From an uncultured Bacteroidales bacterium (GTDB taxonomy: Bacteria; Bacteroidota; Bacteroidia; Bacteroidales; F082), in contig CAMJHP010000002.1 in the NCBI GenBank assembly GCA_946405575.1, positions 62,001 through 126,000 of the forward strand: a stretch of DNA of 64,000 nt. The letters are read 5' to 3'. The position numbers and the translations under genes are program-made. This document shows positions 61,952 through 64,000 of this stretch, one piece after another. The notes under the pieces are model-generated. The model saw nothing but the letters and a program-made list of their open reading frames with translations. It was not told the DNA's origin and searched no databases. Position 1 is the stretch's first letter. Every line of letters begins with the position of its first letter.

Positions 61952-62308
61952 TTAAAAATTGACACCAGCGAACATCTGCTTGCTTTCGCCGGAGAGTTGT
62001 TTGCCTATTTCGGATAGAAAACTGTTCACGGAAATGCCTTGGTCCTCTACGGTGCCGTTGATGATGTTGGTCTCTTCAGCACTCATCTCGATTTCTCTTC
62101 CCCCCAGAGAACCGTCTTCTGAAAAACTCTCGTCATAGGCAATGTCTTCGACCGAAATCTTTTTCGGTTGTTCGTCATCCTCGATGACAAACTCATCGCC
62201 TTCCTTGTTTTCCTCCACGTCGGTTTTCTTCAGGAAACCATCATAGAGGATGTTCACTGCGTAATACACCACGTAAATGATGGCCACGATAAGAATAAAT
62301 TTGCTCAT
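61952..62308 (-). CDS. Single-pass membrane protein at the head of the transfer operon
   Basis: Start at the ATG 62308 (MSKFILIVAIIYVVYYAVNIL), 118 residues; the track start is a TTG. One N-terminal helix, then a highly acidic tail (EENKEGDEFVIEDDEQPKK). It occupies the place of TraD in CTnDOT-like order but I cannot prove it. Its promoter shares the 62309-62447 region with the recombinase. Confidence 0.5.
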   Translation of the reverse strand: MSKFILIVAIIYVVYYAVNILYDGFLKKTDVEENKEGDEFVIEDDEQPKKISVEDIAYDESFSEDGSLGGREIEMSAEETNIINGTVEDQGISVNSFLSEIGKQLSGESKQMFAGVNF

Positions 62309-62324
62309 TTTTATCAAAATTTAT

Positions 62325-62442
62325 AGTTTCACAAAACGACCGATTAATGAAACTAAAATTTGTCCACGGATTTTCTGTACTTTTGCAAAGTAAAAACCTT
62401 TATCCCTTGATAGTTTCACTTTTGATGAGTTTATAAAACTAT
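62325..62442. promoter_or_regulatory. Recombinase-site-like dyads upstream of the serine recombinase
   Basis: AGTTTCA (62325-62331) and TGAAACT (62348-62354) form one dyad with a 16-nt spacer. ATAGTTT (62410-62416) and AAACTAT (62436-62442) form a second with a 19-nt spacer, just before the start codon. TACTTTTG (62378-62385) is a -7 element. Paired dyads upstream of a resolvase resemble a res site that also represses its own gene. Confidence 0.5.
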
Positions 62443-62447
62443 TGGCT

Positions 62448-63035
62448 ATGAATGTAGGATATGCTCGTGTCAGTTCGACGAACCAAAACATCGATCTACA
62501 AATTAATGCCCTCAACAAGTATGGGGTCGATAAGATTTTCATGGAAAAACAGTCTGCCGTCAAGTACAGACCAGAGCTTGACAGCCTGCTTGAATATGTC
62601 CGTGCCGGTGATACAGTTGTCGTCTGGAAACTGGACCGTATCGCCCGTAGTCTCCGACACCTTATCAATATTGTAGAGACCCTGAAATCGAAAGAGGTCA
62701 ACTTCGTTTCTATCACAGAATCAATAGATACCACTACCTCACTCGGCAAGTTCTTCCTCCAAATCAACGGTGCTTTCGCTGAACTGGAACGCAACTTGAT
62801 TATCGAAAGAACCAAAGCCGGATTACAAGCTGCTCGGGAGAAGGGAAACATCGGTGGTCGCAAGCCAGGCCTCTCCCCCGATGCCATCAAAAAAGCCAAG
62901 GCCGCCAAGAAACTTTACCTCGATCCTGACACCACTTATACGGTCGATGAAATCTGCTCGACACTCCATATTGGCAGCAAAGCGACACTTTACCGTTACC
63001 TCAGATACCTAAAAGTGGAGTTGAAAGGTAAATAG
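62448..63035 (+). CDS. Serine site-specific recombinase (resolvase/invertase)
   Basis: Start at 62448 (MNVGYARVSSTNQNIDLQIN), 195 residues. The catalytic Ser is in GYARVSS; other conserved parts are DTVVVWKLDRIARSLRHL and GAFAELERNLIIERTKAGLQAAREKG. The C-terminal HTH (TYTVDEICSTLHIGSKATLYRYL) binds the site. Its size fits the Hin/resolvase group, so it may resolve multimers of the element or invert a segment; the nearby inverted repeats make inversion plausible. Confidence 0.9.
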   Translation: MNVGYARVSSTNQNIDLQINALNKYGVDKIFMEKQSAVKYRPELDSLLEYVRAGDTVVVWKLDRIARSLRHLINIVETLKSKEVNFVSITESIDTTTSLGKFFLQINGAFAELERNLIIERTKAGLQAAREKGNIGGRKPGLSPDAIKKAKAAKKLYLDPDTTYTVDEICSTLHIGSKATLYRYLRYLKVELKGK

Positions 63036-63103
63036 TCATAGTTTCGCTATGCCATAAAAAATGAAACCCATTTTTGCCTTTTTTTTACTTTAAGATGGCT
63101 TTC
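63036..63103. promoter_or_regulatory. Downstream dyad of the recombinase gene
   Basis: CATAG-tttcg-CTATG (about 63038-63052) forms a hairpin just after the stop; GTTTC...GAAAC nearby repeats the sequence of the upstream dyads. It may be a third recombinase site or a terminator (T-run about 63071-63086). Confidence 0.4.
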
Positions 63104-63199
63104 CTATGCTTTTTTCCCTAATTTTGCAGCCTGCATATTAATAGGGATATATATTAATAAGGTGGTTGTCACACTCCCTTGATTCTCTTGACAACTCAT
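63104..63199 (-). CDS. Possible 31-residue peptide behind a promoterless leader
   Basis: ATG at 63199 (MSCQENQGSVTTTLLIYIPI...) lies just after a minus-strand copy of the leader GTGCAAACAAAGTTACTACC, which elsewhere always follows a promoter. No promoter is present on this side now. It would be expressed only if the flanking segment were inverted. It may be a gene remnant. Confidence 0.3.
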   Translation of the reverse strand: MSCQENQGSVTTTLLIYIPINMQAAKLGKKA

Positions 63200-63209
63200 G
63201 GTATTAAGG

Positions 63210-63773
63210 TAGTAACTTTGTTTGCACTCGACAGCCACCTTTTTCTTTTTCCCTGACGTAAATGTTTTCCAATTGCTGGGGTTCCAGACAGATGTAGCAA
63301 TCCGCCTGCACACCATTCTACGACAGGCTCCGATGGCGATGCCGTCATCTTCCTCCAACAGTCTTCCACCCGAAACCTTGTCCGGCTGCATGACCACATA
63401 CCCAAGCCATGCAGCGTCCATCCGCTATATGGATATGGCGGATTACCGACTGCCGTCACTCAAAATTTGTCAGTCCATTTTGCTTCAGGCTGAATGGACA
63501 GAAAACTTTGGTTTTGTTGCGTAACCACCAAACCCATTTCGCGGCACGGAGCGGATTTCTTTGTTCAGGCCATTCGATGGCCATTGACATCTCCACCTGA
63601 TAAATCAAAGCATCAGGTGACCACCTAAACACACTATAGGACGCAAGAAGAAATCTGTTTTAACCATAGGGGAAGGCATCAAAAAAAACGAAAAAAAAGA
63701 TATTTTTTCGCTTTTTTGTATTTCTAATTCAATGCTTTTTCGTATCTTTGTAGTGCAAACAACAAAGTTACTA
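63210..63773. repeat. Inverted-repeat-bounded segment (candidate invertible promoter)
   Basis: Left repeat TAGTAACTTTGTTTGCACT (63210-63228) and right repeat AGTGCAAACAACAAAGTTACTA (63752-63773) are inverted copies of the leader element, enclosing 523 nt that include the type A structured repeat and the promoter facing right. The serine recombinase gene is 175 nt to the left of it. Inversion would move the promoter to face the 63199 ORF. Confidence 0.55.
63283..63680. repeat. Structured leader repeat, type A copy 2
   Basis: Homologous to 24049-24445 along its full length. Hairpins: GCTGCATG/CATGCAGC (63385-63415), GTCCAT/ATGGAC (63473-63499) and CACCTGAT/ATCAGGTG (63594-63619). See the copy at 24049 for the compensatory base pair. 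Confidence 0.7.
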
Positions 63774-63793
63774 ACTATTTAATACCTAATCCT
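63666..63793 (+). promoter_or_regulatory. Shared promoter module of the 63794 gene
   Basis: Box ATAGGGGAAGGCATC (63666-63680), TTT instead of TTG at the -33 position (63721-63723), 19 nt, TATCTTTG (63743-63750), TAGTGCAAACAACAAAGTTACTAAC and the ATG at 63794. Confidence 0.7.
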
Positions 63794-64000
63794 ATGGAAA
63801 CAATTTGGGGAGAAATCCAAACTTCACATCATTTGGCCGATGGTGTTGTTGATGTCTGCACTGCAAGCCACGGCGGTATTATCGTTGATAAATACGTTGC
63901 CAAAAACTTTCTATCCACAGAAGCCAAACAAGTGGCTACTTACGAAAATGGCCATTATTATTTTGAGGAAGATTGCGATTGGGCGGTTTTCGCCTTTGAA
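63794..64000 (+). CDS. DUF7007-like protein (partial, runs off right edge)
   Basis: 69 codons are visible (METIWGEIQTSHHLADGVVDVCTASHGGIIVDKY, later YYFEEDCDWAVFAFE). The TASHGGI and EED-DW motifs resemble DUF7007 proteins of mobile elements and phages. No function is known. It starts directly after a full promoter module, like the small genes at 24555 and 25905, so more of this leader-gene pattern probably continues beyond the window. Confidence 0.55.
   Translation, partial: METIWGEIQTSHHLADGVVDVCTASHGGIIVDKYVAKNFLSTEAKQVATYENGHYYFEEDCDWAVFAFE

Noticed and set aside
62321-62908. 195-aa minus-strand ORF
   Set aside because: It is antisense to the serine recombinase, whose catalytic motifs are clear.

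Overview
The window comes from an AT-rich Bacteroidota genome, most likely Bacteroidales. The evidence is a type IX secretion sorting domain, a C25-type propeptide, a DUF3244 secreted protein, a TraE-TraO conjugation operon of the CTnDOT class, and many promoters with the Bacteroidota pattern TTG-N19-TAnnTTTG instead of -35/-10 boxes. I see no tRNA, rRNA or true CRISPR array.

Layout. (1) 1-7.7 kb holds envelope and secretion genes on the minus strand: the edge of a C25-like gene, a 1294-residue caspase-fold protein with a type IX sorting tail, a DUF3244 protein, and a membrane-spanning TPR/HTH regulator. (2) 7.8-19.9 kb is a defence-island-like block. It has AbiEi/AbiEii (type IV toxin-antitoxin); a DUF3820-repeat protein; a minus-strand pair of metallo-beta-lactamase (MBL) and four-helix membrane protein; a divergent AAA ATPase; a plus-strand operon of four-helix membrane protein, MBL and an E2-E1-JAB ubiquitin-conjugation fusion; and an AAA/PD-(D/E)XK (DUF1703) protein. 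(3) From about 20 kb to beyond the right edge lies a conjugative, plasmid-like element. 20.5-29.6 kb carries pcfK, pcfJ, ssb, small orphan genes, a DUF4942 adenine methyltransferase and a phosphoribosyltransferase, all on the plus strand. 29.7-31.7 kb is a Rep_3 initiator with about 14 tandem iterons. 32.4-36.2 kb has extremely AT-rich DNA, a candidate oriT, mobC, a MOBP-type relaxase and parA. 36.5-45.7 kb holds accessory and primase-like proteins, and 46-62.3 kb the T4SS operon (coupling protein, TraO to TraE). 62.4-64 kb has a serine recombinase, a possible invertible promoter and the start of a DUF7007-like gene.

How it works together. The element encodes its own replication (Rep plus iterons), partition (ParA), DNA processing (MobC, relaxase), coupling protein and mating channel. 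The 20-29 kb genes point toward the candidate oriT, as leading-region genes do. Several sit behind repeated, GC-rich, hairpin-forming leaders that end in one shared promoter module. I infer early or coordinated expression on entry into a recipient.

The two most promising undescribed features are the MBL/four-helix/E2-E1-JAB locus with a duplicated MBL/membrane module around an AAA ATPase, and the family of structured repeat leaders, with covarying hairpins, 334-bp repeats that look identical, and one copy lying between inverted repeats next to a serine recombinase. Whether the element is integrated in a chromosome near 20 kb, or the whole window is a large plasmid, cannot be decided here: no integrase or att duplication is visible.
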